Source: Zea mays (Eukaryota > Streptophyta > Magnoliopsida > Poales > Poaceae). Taken from it: a stretch of 64,000 bases of DNA. The translations under genes and the position numbers were made by a program. Position 1 is the first letter of the stretch. Each line of letters begins with the position of its first letter. The notes beneath the pieces are model-generated. The model had not been told where the DNA came from, made no database searches, and worked only from the letters and a program-made list of their open reading frames with translations. Where the stretch lies: positions 224,645,034 to 224,709,033 of the forward strand of contig NC_050097.1 of NCBI RefSeq assembly GCF_902167145.1. Reading direction: 5' to 3'. Positions 34,726 to 46,493 of the stretch are shown piece by piece.

Positions 34726-35855
34726 ATGTCGGGAGCTCACGCCAAGAAGGAGATGGTGACAGGCGAGAAGCTCGCCACAAGCCACGGGAAAGCTCCATCG
34801 GGAGAGTCCGGCAACAAGAAGAGGGAGGAATCACCTCCCCGCGTCAAGTCGCACCGGAGTGGCAACAAGAAGAAGAAAATGAAGAAAGTGGTCTACTACG
34901 AGACCGACTCTTCGTCGCCTTCCACCTCCGACTCCGACACGCCGTCCATCACTTCTAAGCGCCATGAGCGCAAGAAGTTTAGTAAGATCCCCTTACGCTA
35001 TCCTCACATTTCCAAACGCACTCCTTTACTTTCCGTCCCACTAGGCAAACCACCGGTTTTTGACGGTGAAGACTATTGTATGTGGAGTGATAAAATGAGG
35101 CGCCATCTAACCTCACTCCACGCTAGCATTTGGGACATTGTTGAGTTTGGTGCGCAGGAACCATCCGTGGGGGATGAAGGCTATGACTCGGACGAGGTAG
35201 CCCAAATCCGGCACTTCAACTCCCAAGCCACTACTATACTCCTCGCCTCTCTAAGTCGATAGAAGTATAATAAGGTGCAAGGGTTGAAGAGTGCCAAAGA
35301 GATTTGGGATGTGCTCAAGACCGCGCACGAAGGAGATGAGGTGACCAAGATCACCAAGCGGGAAACGATCGAGGGGGAGCTCGGTCGATTTATGCTCAAC
35401 CAAGGAGAGGAGCCACAAGCCATGTACAACCGACTCAAAATCTTGGTGAACCAAGTGCGCAACCTCGGGAGCACCAAATGGGATGACCATGAAATGGTCA
35501 AGGTTATTCTTAGATCACTCCTTTTTCTTAACCCTACTCAAGTTCAATTAATTCATGGTGATCCTAGATATAAACTAATGTCTCCCAAGGAAGTGATAGG
35601 GAAGTTTGTGAGCTTTGAGCTAATGATCAAAGGCTCCAAACAAATCATCGAGCGAGGCACCACCTCCACACCCGAGGTGCAACCCGTCGCATTCAAAGTG
35701 ACAGAAGAGAAGAAAGAAGAGTCTACGTCAAGTAGGCTCCCCATCGACGCCTCCAAGTTCAACGATGAGGGGATGGCTTTAATCATCAAAAGCTTTCACC
35801 AAATCCTCAAGCAAAGGAAGGGGAAAGACTACAAGCCCCGTTCCAAGAAGGTTTG
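34726..35855 (+). pseudogene. S5 gag, 5' part (nonsense codon, split by S6)
   Basis: ATG is at 34726. The Lys-rich N-terminus and Gag/UBN2-like region (KPPVFDGEDYCMW) are visible. A TAG at 35260-35262 replaces the Glu of the conserved 'EYNKVQG' segment, and the same frame continues to 35855. S6 inserted after KKVC, at the first cysteine of the CCHC knuckle; the other zinc ligands lie beyond 44986. Confidence 0.9.
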
Positions 35856-37133
35856 TGAAAGTCGCCTAGAGGGGGGTGAATAGGGCAAAACTGAAATTCT
35901 CAAAAATAATCACAACTACAAGCCGGGTTAGCGTTAGAAATATAAACGAGTCCGCGAGAGAGGGTGGAAAACAAATCGCAAGCGAATAAGGAGTGTGACA
36001 CAAGGATTTGTTTTACCGAGGTTCGGTTCTCGCAAACCTACTCCCCGTTGAGGTGGTCACAAAGACCGGGTCTCTTTCAACCCTTTCCCTCTCTCAAACG
36101 GTCCCTCGGATCGAGTGAGCTTTCTCTTCTCAATCACTTGGAACACAAAGTTCCTACAAGGACTACCACAAGATTGGTGTCTCTTGCCTCAATTACAAGT
36201 GAGTTTGATCGTAATGAAGAATCAAAGAAAGAAGAAAGCAATCCAAGCGCAAGAGCTCGAAAGAACACAAGCAAATCTCTCTCACTAATCACTAGGGCGT
36301 TGTGTGGAGTTTGGAGAGGATTTGATCACTTGAGTGTGTCTAGAATTGAATGCTAGAGCTCTTGTAAGTAGTTGAAGTGGGAAAACTTGGATGACTTGAA
36401 TGTGGGGTGGTTGGGGGTATTTATAGCCCCAACCACCAAACTAGCCGTTTGGTGGGGCTGTCTGTCGCATGGTGCACCGGACAGTCCGGTGCACACCGGA
36501 CATGTCCGGTGCGCCAGCCACATCACCAAAGCCGTTGGGTTCCGACCGTTGGAGCTCTGTCTTCTGGGCCCGCCTGGATGTCCGGTGGCACACCGGACAT
36601 GTACTGTAGAGTGTCCGGTGCGCCACATCACGCGTGCCTGACTTCTGCGCGCTCTGGCGCGCATTTAATGCTTCTGCAGGTGACCGTTGGCGCGAAGTAG
36701 CCGTTGCTCTGCTGGTTCACCGGACAGTCCGGTGAATTATAGCGGAGCGAATTCCCGAGGCTGGCGAGTTCCAGAGCCACTCTTCCTTGGAGCACCGGAC
36801 ACTGTCCGGTGTACACCGGACAGTCCGGTGAATTATAGTGGAGCGCCTCTGGATTTTTCTGAAGGTGACGAGTTTGACTTGGAGTCCCATGGTGCACCTG
36901 ACACTGTCCGGTGGTGCACCGGACACTGTCCGGTGCGCCAGACCAGAGGTGCCTTCGGTTATCCCTTGCTCTCTTTGTTGAACCCAATTCTTGGTCTTTT
37001 TATTGGCTAAGGTGAACCTTTGGCACCTGTATAACTTGTACACTAGAGCAAACTAGTTAGTCCAATTATTTGTGTTGGGCAATTCAACCACCAAAATCAT
37101 TTAGGAAATAGGTGAAAGCCTAATTCCCTTTCA
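35856..37133 (-). repeat. S6 3' LTR
   Basis: On the plus strand it reads TGAAAGTCGCC to CCCTTTCA. Palindromes lie at about 36473-36940 and a minus-strand TATA box at about 36418-36427. Close to 43704-44980 but with different units near 36890-36940. Confidence 0.95.
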
Positions 37134-37964
37134 ATCTCCCCCTTTTTGGTGATTGATGCCAACACAAACCAAAGCAAGTATAGAAATATATAATTGAACT
37201 CATTTGCATAATGTAAGTGCAAAGGTTGCTTGGAATTGAGCCAATATAAATACTTATAAGATATGCATGGATTGTTTCTTCAATTTTAACATTTTGGACC
37301 ACGCTTGCACCACATGTTTTGTTTTTCCAAATTCTTTTGTAAATCCTCTTCAAAGTTCTTTTGCAAATAGTCAAAGGTAAATGAATAAGATTTCGCGAAG
37401 CATTTTCAAGATTTGAAATTTTCTCCCCCTGTTTCAAATGCTTTTCCTTTGACTTAAACAAAACTCCCCCTAGATGAAATTCTCCTCTTAGTGTTCAAGA
37501 GGGTTTTGAGATATCAATTTTGAAATACTACTTTCTCCCCCTTTTGAACACAATAAGATACCAATTTTGAAATTTATCAATTGAGAATCATACCAATTGA
37601 AAAACTCTTTTTAAAATAAGGTGGCAGTGCGGTCCTTTTGCTTTGGGCTACTTTCTCCCACTTTGGCATGAATCCCCAAAAACGGAGTCATTAGAGCCCT
37701 GGTATTACTCTCTCCCCCTTTGGTCATAAATAAATGAGTGAAGATTATACCAAAGACGGAGTCCTTTTTCTCCCCCAAAGATGGAGAGTTGCTCGGAGTG
37801 ATGGCGAAGGATGAGTTACGGAGTGGAAGCCTTTGTCTTTGCCGAAGACTCCAATTCTCTTTCAATGCACCTATGACTTGGTTTGAAATAGACTTGAAAA
37901 CACATTAGTCATAGCATATGAAAGAGACATGATCAAAGGTATATAAATGAGCTATGTGTGCAAA
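37134..37964 (-). other. S6 post-pol region with polypurine tracts
   Basis: This is non-coding. CTCCCCC tracts (minus-strand PPT-like) occur at 37136-37142 beside the LTR and near 37421, 37464, 37536, 37711 and 37768. No supported gene. Confidence 0.8.
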
Positions 37965-40900
37965 TCAACAAAAGAAGTTCCTAGAATCAAAAATTTTTAG
38001 CTCATGCCTAAGTTTGTTAAAAGTTTGTTCATCAAGAGGCTTGGTAAAGATATCGGCTAATTGATCTTTAGTATTAATGTATGAATCTTGATATCTCCCT
38101 TTTGTTGGTGATCCCTTAAAAAGTGATACCGAATGGCTATGTGCTTAGTGCGGCTATGCTCAACGGGATTATCCGCCATGCGGATTGCACTCTCATTATG
38201 ACATAGAAGAGGAACTTTGGTTAATTTGTAACCGTAGTCCCTAAGGGTTTGCCTCATCCAAAGTAGTTGCGCGCAACAATGTCCTGCGGCAATGTACTCG
38301 GCTTCGGCGGTAGAAAGAGCTACGAAATTTTGCTTCTTTGAAGCCCAAGACACCAAGGATCTTCCCAAGAACTGACAAGTCCCCGATGTGCTCTTTCTAT
38401 TGATTTTACACCCCGCCCAATCGGCATCCGAGTAACCAATTAAATCAAAAGTGGATCCCCTAGGATACCAAAGCCCAAACTTAGGAGTATAAACCAAATA
38501 TCTCAAGTTTCGTTTTACGGCCGTAAGGTGAGCTTCCTTAGGGTTGGCTTGAAATCTTGCACACATGCATACGGAAAGCATAATATCCGGTCGAGATGCA
38601 CATAAGTATAGCAAAGAACCTATCATCGACCGATATACCTTTTGATCGACGGATTTACCTCCCTCGTCGAGGTCGAGATGCCCATTGGTTCCCATGGGTC
38701 TCTTGATGGGTTTGGCATCCTTCATTCCAAACTTGCTTAGAATATCTTGAGTATACTTCGTTTGGCTTAGGAAGGTGCCTTCTTGGAGTTGCTTCACTTG
38801 AAATCCTAAGAAATACTTCAACTCCCCCATCATCGACATCTCGAATTTTTGTGTCATGATCCTACTAAATTCTTCACATGTAGACTCGTTAGTAGACCCA
38901 AATATAATATCATCAACATAAATTTGGCATACAAACAAGTCATTTTCAAGAGTTTTAGTGAATAAAGTAGGATCGGCCTTTCCGACTTTGAATCCATTTG
39001 CAATAAGAAAATCTCTAAGGCATTCATACCATGCTCTTGGGGCTTGCTTGAGCCCATAAAGCGCCTTAGAGAGCTTATAGACATGGTTAGGATACTCACT
39101 GTCTTCAAAGCCGGGAGGTTGCTCAACATAGACCTCTTCCTTGATTGGTCCATTGAGGAAAGCACTCTTCACGTCCATTTGATAAAGCTTGAAGCCATGG
39201 TAAGTAGCATAGGCCAATAATATGCGAATTGACTCAAGCCTAGCTACGGGTGCATAGGTTTCACCGAAATCCAAACCTTCGACTTGGGAGTATCCTTTGG
39301 CCACAAGTCGTGCTTTGTTCCTTGTCACCACACCATGCTCATCTTGCTTGTTGCGGAAGACCCATTTGGTTCCTACAACATTTTGATTAGGACGCGGAAC
39401 TAAATGCCATACCTCGTTCCTAGTGAAGTTGTTGAGCTCCTCTTGCATCGCCACCACCCAATCCGAATCTTGAAGGGCTTCCTCTACCCTATGTGGCTCA
39501 ATAGAGGAAACAAACGAGTAATGTTCACAAAAATGTGCAACACGAGATCTAGTGGTTACCCCCTTATGATTGTCGCTGAGGATGGTGTCGACGGGGTGAT
39601 CTCGTTGGATTGCTTGGTGGACTCTTGGGTGTGGCGGCCTTTGTTCTTCATCCTCCTTGTCTTGATCATTTGCATCTCCCCCTTGATCATTGCCGTCATC
39701 TTGAGGTGGCTCATTTGCTTGATCTTCTATTTCATCAACTTGAGCTTCATCCTCATTTTGAGTTGGTGGAGATGCTTGCGTGGAGGAGGATGGTTGATCT
39801 TGTGCATTTGGAGGCTCTTCGGATTCCTTAGGACACACATCCCCAATGGACATGTTCCTTAGCGCTATGCACGGAGCCTCTTCAATACCTATCTCATCAA
39901 GATCAACTTGCTCTACTTGAGAGCCGTTAGTCTCATCAAACACAACGTCACAAGAAACTTCAACTTGTCCAGAGGACTTGTTAAAGACTCTATATGCCCT
40001 TGTGTTTGAATCATATCCTAGTAAAAAGCCTTCTACAGTCTTAGGAGCAAATTTAGATTTTCTACCCTTTTTAACAAGAATAAAGCATTTGCTACCAAAG
40101 ACTCTAAAATATGAAATATTGGGCTTTTTACCGGTTAAGAGTTCGTATGAGGTCTTCTTGAGGATTCGGTGTAGATATAACCGGTTGATGGCGTAGCAGG
40201 CGGTGTTGACCGCCTCGACCCAAAACCGATCCGAAGTCTTGTACTCATCAAGCATGGTTCTTGCCATGTCCAATAGAGTTCTATTCTTCCTCTCCACTAC
40301 ACCATTTTGTTGCGGGGTGTAGGGAGAAGAGAACTCATGCTTGATGCCCTCCTCCTCAAGGAAGCCTTCAATTTGAGAGTTCTTGAACTCCGTCCCATTG
40401 TCGCTTCTAATTTTCTTGATCCTTAAGCCAAACTCATTTTGAGCCCGTCTCAAGAATCCCTTTAAGGTTTCTTGGGTATGAGATATTTCCTGTAAAAAGA
40501 ACACCCAAGTGAAGCGAGAATAATCATCCACAATAACTAGACAGTACTTACTCCCGCCGATGCTTATGTAAGCGATCGGGCCGAATAGGTCCATGTGTAG
40601 GAGCTCCAGTGGCCTGTCGGTCGTCATGATGTTTTTGTGTGGATGATGGGCACCAACTTGCTTTCCTGTTTGGCATGCGCTACATATCCTGTCTTTCTCA
40701 AAATGAACATTTGTTAATCCTAAAATGTGTTCTCCCTTTAGAAGCTTATGAAGATTCTTCATCCCAACATGTGCTAGTCGGCGATGCCAGAGCCAGACCA
40801 TGTTAGTCTTAGCCATTAAGCAAGTGTCGAGTTCAGCTCTATCAAAATTCACTAAGTATAGCTGACCCTCTAACACTCCCTTAAATGCTATTGAATCATC

Positions 40901-41086
40901 ACTTCTTCTAAAGACAGTGACACCTACATCAGTGAATAAACAGTTGTAGCCTATTTTGCATAATTGAGATACAGAAAGCAAATTGTAATCTAATGAATCT
41001 ACAAGAAAAACATTGGAAATAGAATGGTCATGAGATATAGCAATTTTACCCAAACCCTTGACCAAACCTTGGGTACCCAAACACAA
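37965..41086 (-). pseudogene. S6 pol lacking the protease active site
   Basis: One frame is open from about 41086 to 38057 (1009 codons). It covers the end of PR ([17 protein letters not shown]), the integrase finger and D-D-E core, RT with YVDDIIFG (about 38900) and RNase H ([11 protein letters not shown] near 38300). The N-terminal [13 protein letters not shown] protease segment is absent. The apparent start MCLGTQ is created by a deletion joining gag near the WVPK motif to pol at QGLVKG. A small indel near 38090 shifts the last about 40 codons, so the ancestral stop at 37965-37967 is not reached. Confidence 0.9.
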
Positions 41087-43655
41087 GTCTTTGACCCCTT
41101 GTGCTTGCCCCCAACATATTTGGCAACTACCTTGCCGGATTTGTTAGTCAAAACATAAGATTCATCAAAAGTTTTAAATGAGATGTCATGGTCATTTGAT
41201 GCACTAGGAGTTTTCTTCTTAGGCAACTTAACATGGGATTGTTGCCTAGAACTAGATGTCTCACTCTTATACATAAAAGCATGATTAGGACCAGAGTGAG
41301 ACTTCCTAGAGTGAATTCTCCTAATTTTGCTCTCAGGATAACCGACAGGGTACAAAATGTATCCCTCGTTATCCTGAGGCATGGGAGCCTTGCCCTTAAC
41401 AAAATTAGACAATTTCTTAGGAGGGGCATTAATTTTGACATTGCCTCCCTGTTGGAAGCCAATGCCATCCTTAATGCCAGGGCGTCTCCCACTATAAAGC
41501 ATACTACGAGCAAATTTAAAATTTTCATTTTCAATTTCATGCTCGGCAATTTTAGCATCTAGTTTTGCTATATGATCATTTTGTTGTTTAATTAAAGCTA
41601 TGTGATCATGTATAGCATTAACATCAACATCTCTACATCTAGTACAAATAGAAGTGTGCTCAACGGTAGATGTAGAGGGTTTGCAAGATTTTAATTCTAC
41701 AACCTTAGCATGCAATATATCATTCTTAGTTCTAAGGTCGGAAATAGTAGCATTGCAAACATCAAAGTCTTTAGCCTTAGCAATTAATTTTTCATTTTCA
41801 TTCCTAAGGCTAACAAGAGATAAGTTCAATTCTTCAATCTTAGCAAGCAAATCATCAATATCATTCCTAAGATTGGGAATTGAAACATTACAAGCATTTG
41901 AATCAACCTTAGCTAACAAATTAGCATTTTCATTTCTAAGGTTGTCAATAGTTTCATGGCAAGAGCTTAGCTCACTAGAAAGTTTTTCACATTTTCTACT
42001 TCTAGAGCGTAAGCATTTTTGACCTTAACATGCTTCTTATTTTCTTTAATAAGGAAGTCCTCTTGGGTGTCCAAGAGATCATCCATTTCATGAATGGCAC
42101 TAATCAATTCATTAAGTTTCTCTTTTTGTTGCATGTTGAGGTTGGCAAAAAGAGTGCGTAAGTTATCTTCCTCATCACTAGCATTTTCATCACTAGAAGA
42201 CTCATATCTAGTGGAGGATTTAGATTTAACCTTCTTCTTTTTGCCGTCCTTTGCCATGAGGCACTTGTGGCCGACGTTTGGGAAGAGAAGGCCCTTGGTG
42301 ACGGCGATGTTGGCGGCGTCCTCGTCGTCGGAGGAGTCGCTAGAGCTTTCGTCGGAGTCCCACTCCCGACAAACATGGGCATCGCCGCCCTTCTTCTTGT
42401 AGTACCTCTTCTTCTCCTTTCTTCTCCCCTTCTTGTCGTCACCCCTGGCACTGTCACTAGAAATAGGACATTTAGCTATAAAGTGACCGGGCTTACCACA
42501 CTTGTAGCAAACCTTCTTGGAGTGGGGCTTGTAATCCTTCCCCCTCCTTTGCTTGAGGATTTGGCGAAAGCTTTTGATGACAAGCGCCATTTCCTCATTG
42601 TCGAGCTTGGAGGCGTCGATTGGTTGTCTACTTAGTGTAGACTCCTCCTTCTTCTCCTCCGTCGCCTTGAATGCAACCGGTTGAGCTTCGAACGTGGAGG
42701 GACCGTCAAGCTCATTGATCTTTCGTGAGCCCTTGATCATAAATTCAAAGCTCACAAAATTCCCGATTACTTCCTCGGGAGTCATTAGAGTATATCTTGG
42801 GTTGCCACGAATTAATTGTACTTGAGTAGGGTTAAGGAAAATAAGAGATCTTAGAATAACATTAACCACCTCGTGGTCATCCCACTTTTTGCTCCCGAGG
42901 TTGCGCACTTGGTTCACCAAGGTTTTGAGCCAGTTGTACATGTCTTGTGGCTCCTCCCCTTGGCGTAGACGGAATCGACCGAGCTCTCCCTCGATCGTTT
43001 CCCGCTTGGTGATCTTGGTGAGTTCATCACCCTCGTGCGCCGTCTTGAGCACGTCCCAAACTTCCTTGGCGCTTTTTAGTCCTTGCACCTTGTTGTACTC
43101 CTCCCTACTTAGAGAGGCGAGGAGTATGGTTGTGGCTTGGGAGTTGAAGTGCTCAATTTGGGCCACTTCATCCACGTCATAGTCTTCATCCCCTACGGAC
43201 GGTACCTGTACACCAAACTCAACAACATCCCATATACTTTTGTGGAGTGAGGTTAGATGAAATCACATTAAATCACTCCACCTAGCATAATCTTCACCAT
43301 CAAAAGTTGGTGGCTTGCCTAATGGGACGGAAAGCAAAGGTGTATGTTTAGTAATGCGAGGGTAGCGTAGGGGGATCTTACTAAACTTCTTGCGCTCATG
43401 GAGCTTAGAAGTTATGGAGGGCGCGTCGGAGCCGGAGGTAGAAGGTGATGAAGTGTCGGTCTCGTAGTAGACCACTTTCCTCATCTTCTTTATTTTGTCG
43501 CCACTCCGATGCGACTTGTGAGAAGAAGTCTTCTTTTCCTTCTTCTTCTCCTTCCTCTTCTCCTTGTTGCGAGACTCTTCCGATGAAGCCTTCCCATGGC
43601 TTGTAGCGGGCTTGTCGCCGGTCTCCATCTCCTTCTTGGTGAGTTCTCCCGACAT
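41066..43655 (-). pseudogene. S6 gag, broken and 3'-truncated
   Basis: ATG is at 43655. A TGA at about 43263-43265 follows the conserved WSDLM. The same frame then continues through the CCHC knuckle (about 42505) and acidic tail. A one-base loss near 41990 shifts the coiled coil. The last part (frame from 41919) ends in a deletion at about 41070 that removes the terminal 20 or so residues and fuses the DNA out of frame to pol. Confidence 0.88.
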
Positions 43656-43689
43656 CACTTCGAGCGGTTAGGCTCTAATGAAGCACCGG

Positions 43690-43703
43690 GCTCTGATACC
43701 AAT
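43690..43703 (-). other. S6 primer-binding site
   Basis: The reverse complement reads ATTGGTATCAGAGC, a perfect Sirevirus PBS, directly inside the 5' LTR. Confidence 0.9.
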
Positions 43704-44980
43704 TGAAAGTCGCCTAGAGGGGGGGTGAATAGGGCGAAACTGAAATTCTCAAAAATAATCACAACTACAAGCCGGGTTAGCGTTAGAAATATAAACGAGT
43801 CCGCGAGAGAGGGTGGAAAACAAATCGCAAGCGAATAAGGAGTGTGACACGAGGATTTGTTTTACCGAGGTTCGGTTCTCGCAAACCTACTCCCCATTGA
43901 GGTGGTCACAAAGACCGGGTCTCTTTCAACCCTTTCCCTCTCTCAAACGGTCCCTCGGACCGAGTGAGCTTTCTCTTCTCAATCACTTGGAACACAAAGT
44001 TCCTACAAGGACTACCACAAGATTGGTGTCTCTTGCCTCAATTACAAGTGAGTTTGATCGTAATGAAGAATCAAAGAAAGAAGAAAGCAATCCAAGCGCA
44101 AGAGCTCGAAAGAACACAAGCAAATCTCTCTCACTAATCACTAGGGCGTTGTGTGGAGTTTGGAGAGGATTTGATCACTTGAGTGTGTCTAGAATTGAAT
44201 GCTAGAGCTCTTGTAAGTAGTTGAAGTGGGAAAACTTGGATGACTTGAATGTGGGGTGGTTGGGGGTATTTATAGCCCCAACCACCAAACTAGCCGTTTG
44301 GTGGGGCTGTCTGTCGCATGGTGCACCGGACAGTCCGGTGCACACCGAATATGTCCGGTGCGCCAGCCACGTCACCAAAGCCGTTGGGTTCCGACCGTTG
44401 GAGCTCTGTCTTCTGGGCCCGCCTGGATGTCCGGTGGCACACCGGACATATACTGTAGAGTGTCCGGTGCGCCACATCGCGCGTGCCTGACTTCTGCGCG
44501 CTCTGGCGCGCATTTAATGCTTCTGCAGGTGACCGTTGGCGCGATGTAGCCGTTGCTCTGCTGGTACACCGGACAGTCCGGTGAATTATAGCGGAGCGAA
44601 TTCCCGAGGCTGACGAGTTCTAGAGCCGCTCTTCCTTGGAGCACCGGACACTGTCCGGTGTACACCGGACAGTCCGGTGAATTATAGTGGAGCGCCTCTG
44701 GATTTTCCCGAAGGTGACGAGTTTGACTTGGAGTCCCCTGGTGCACCCGACACTGTCCGGTGGCACACCGGACAGTCCGGTGCGCCAGACCAGAGGTGCC
44801 TTCGGTTATCCCTTGCTCTCTTTGTTGAACCCAATTCTTGGTCTTTTTATTGGCTAAGGTGAACCTTTGGCACCTGTATAACTTGTACACTAGAGCAAAC
44901 TAGTTAGTCCAATTATTTGTGTTGGGCAATTCAACCACCAAAATCATTTAGGAAATAGGTGTAAGCCTAATTCCCTTTTA
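43704..44980 (-). repeat. S6 5' LTR
   Basis: Partner of 35856-37133, nearly the same length (1277 against 1278 bp). The terminal dinucleotide at the host junction has changed (element end TA rather than TG when read on the minus strand), but the GTTTG duplication fixes the boundary. Confidence 0.94.
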
Positions 44981-44985
44981 GTTTG

Positions 44986-46480
44986 CTACAAGTGTGGTAA
45001 GCCCGGTCACTTTATAGCAAAATGTCCTATTTCTAGTGACAGGGGCGACGACAAGAGAGGGAAGAAGAAGGAGAAGAAGAGGTACTACAAGAAGAAGGGC
45101 GGCGATGCCCATGCTTGCCGGGAGTGGGACTCCGACGAGAGCTCCACCGACTCCTCCTCCGACGAGGACGCCGCCAACATCGCCGTCAACAAGGGTCTTC
45201 TCTTCCCCAATGTCGGCCACAAGTGCCTCATGGCAAAGGACAGCAAAAAGAAGGTAAAATCTAGAGCCTCCACTAAATATGCAACATCTAGTGATGAGGA
45301 GAACTCTAGTGATGATGAGGATAACTTGCTTGCCCTTTTTGCCAACCTAAACATGCAACAAAAAGAAAAACTAAATGAATTGATAGGTGCTATTCATGAG
45401 AAGGATGAACTCTTGGATAGCCAAGAGGACTTCCTTATTAAGGAGAACAAGAAGCATGTTAAGGTTAAAAATGCTTATTCTCAGGAAGTAGAGAAGTGTG
45501 AAAAATTGACTAATGAGCTAAGCACTTGCCATGATATTATCTCAAACCTTAGAAATGAAAATGCAAAATTAATTGCTAAGGTTGAGAAGTTAGATGTTTG
45601 TGATGATTCAATTGTTAGTATTAGAAATGATAATGCTAGTTTGATTGATAAGATTGACAAGTTGAATGCATCACTCTCTAGCCTTAAAATTGAGAATGAA
45701 AAATTAGTTGCTAAGGCTAAAGACTTAAATGTTTGCAATATTTCTATTTTCAATCTTAGAGATGAGAATGCTATTTTACATGCTAAGATTGATGAATTAA
45801 ATGCTTGCAAACCCTCTACATCTACTGTTAGTCATGTCTCTATTTGCACTAGATGTAGAGATGTTAATGTTGATGCTATCCATGATCACATTGCTATGAT
45901 TAAACAACAAAATGATCATATAGCAAAATTAGATGCTATAATTGCCGAGCATGAATTAGAAAATGAAAATTTTAAATTTGCTCATAGTATGCTTTATAGT
46001 GGGAGACGCTCTGGCATTAAGGATGGCATTGGCTTCCAACAGGGAGGCAATGTCAAGCTCAATGCCCCTAAAAGATTATCTAATTTTGTTAAAGGCAAGG
46101 CTCCCATGCCTCAGGATAACGAGGGCTATATTTTATATCCTGCTGGTTATCCTGAGGATAAGATTAGGAGAATTCATGCTAAGAAGACTCATTCTGTCTC
46201 TCACCATGCTTTTATTTATAAGAATGAGGCTTCTAGCTCTAGGCATTCTACCCATGTTCAAATGCCTAAAAAGAAATCTCCTATTGCATCAAATGAGCCA
46301 AATATTTCATTTAAGACTTTTGATGCTTCTTATGTTTTAACTAACAAATCAGGCAAAGTAGTTGCCAAATATGTTGGGGGCAAACACAAGGGGTCAAAGA
46401 CTTGTGTTTGGGTACCCAAGGTGCTTGTTTCTAATGTCAAAGGACCCAAGACCGTTTGGGTACCTAAGAACAAGGCCTAA
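44986..46480 (+). pseudogene. S5 gag, 3' part
   Basis: It resumes after the second GTTTG with YKCGKPGHFIAKC, completing the CCHC knuckle. The frame is open to TAA 46478-46480 (about 498 codons). It contains a Lys-rich stretch, an acidic Ser/Asp tail, a long coiled coil (about 45350-45820), CTRCRDV, IKDGIGFQQGGNV and WVPK repeats at the end. Confidence 0.9.
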
Positions 46481-46493
46481 ACTTGTTTTGTAG

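Larger units (their letters stand above)
35856..44980 (-). mobile_element. S6: Sirevirus inserted in S5 gag
   Basis: The element is on the minus strand: 5' LTR 43704-44980, PBS 43690-43703, gag from 43655, pol 41086-37965, 3' LTR 37133-35856; TSD GTTTG at 35851-35855 and 44981-44985. Length is 9.1 kb. The outer terminus at 44980 reads TTTTA instead of TTTCA. An internal deletion has removed the end of gag and the protease active site, yet most of pol stays open. Confidence 0.95.
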
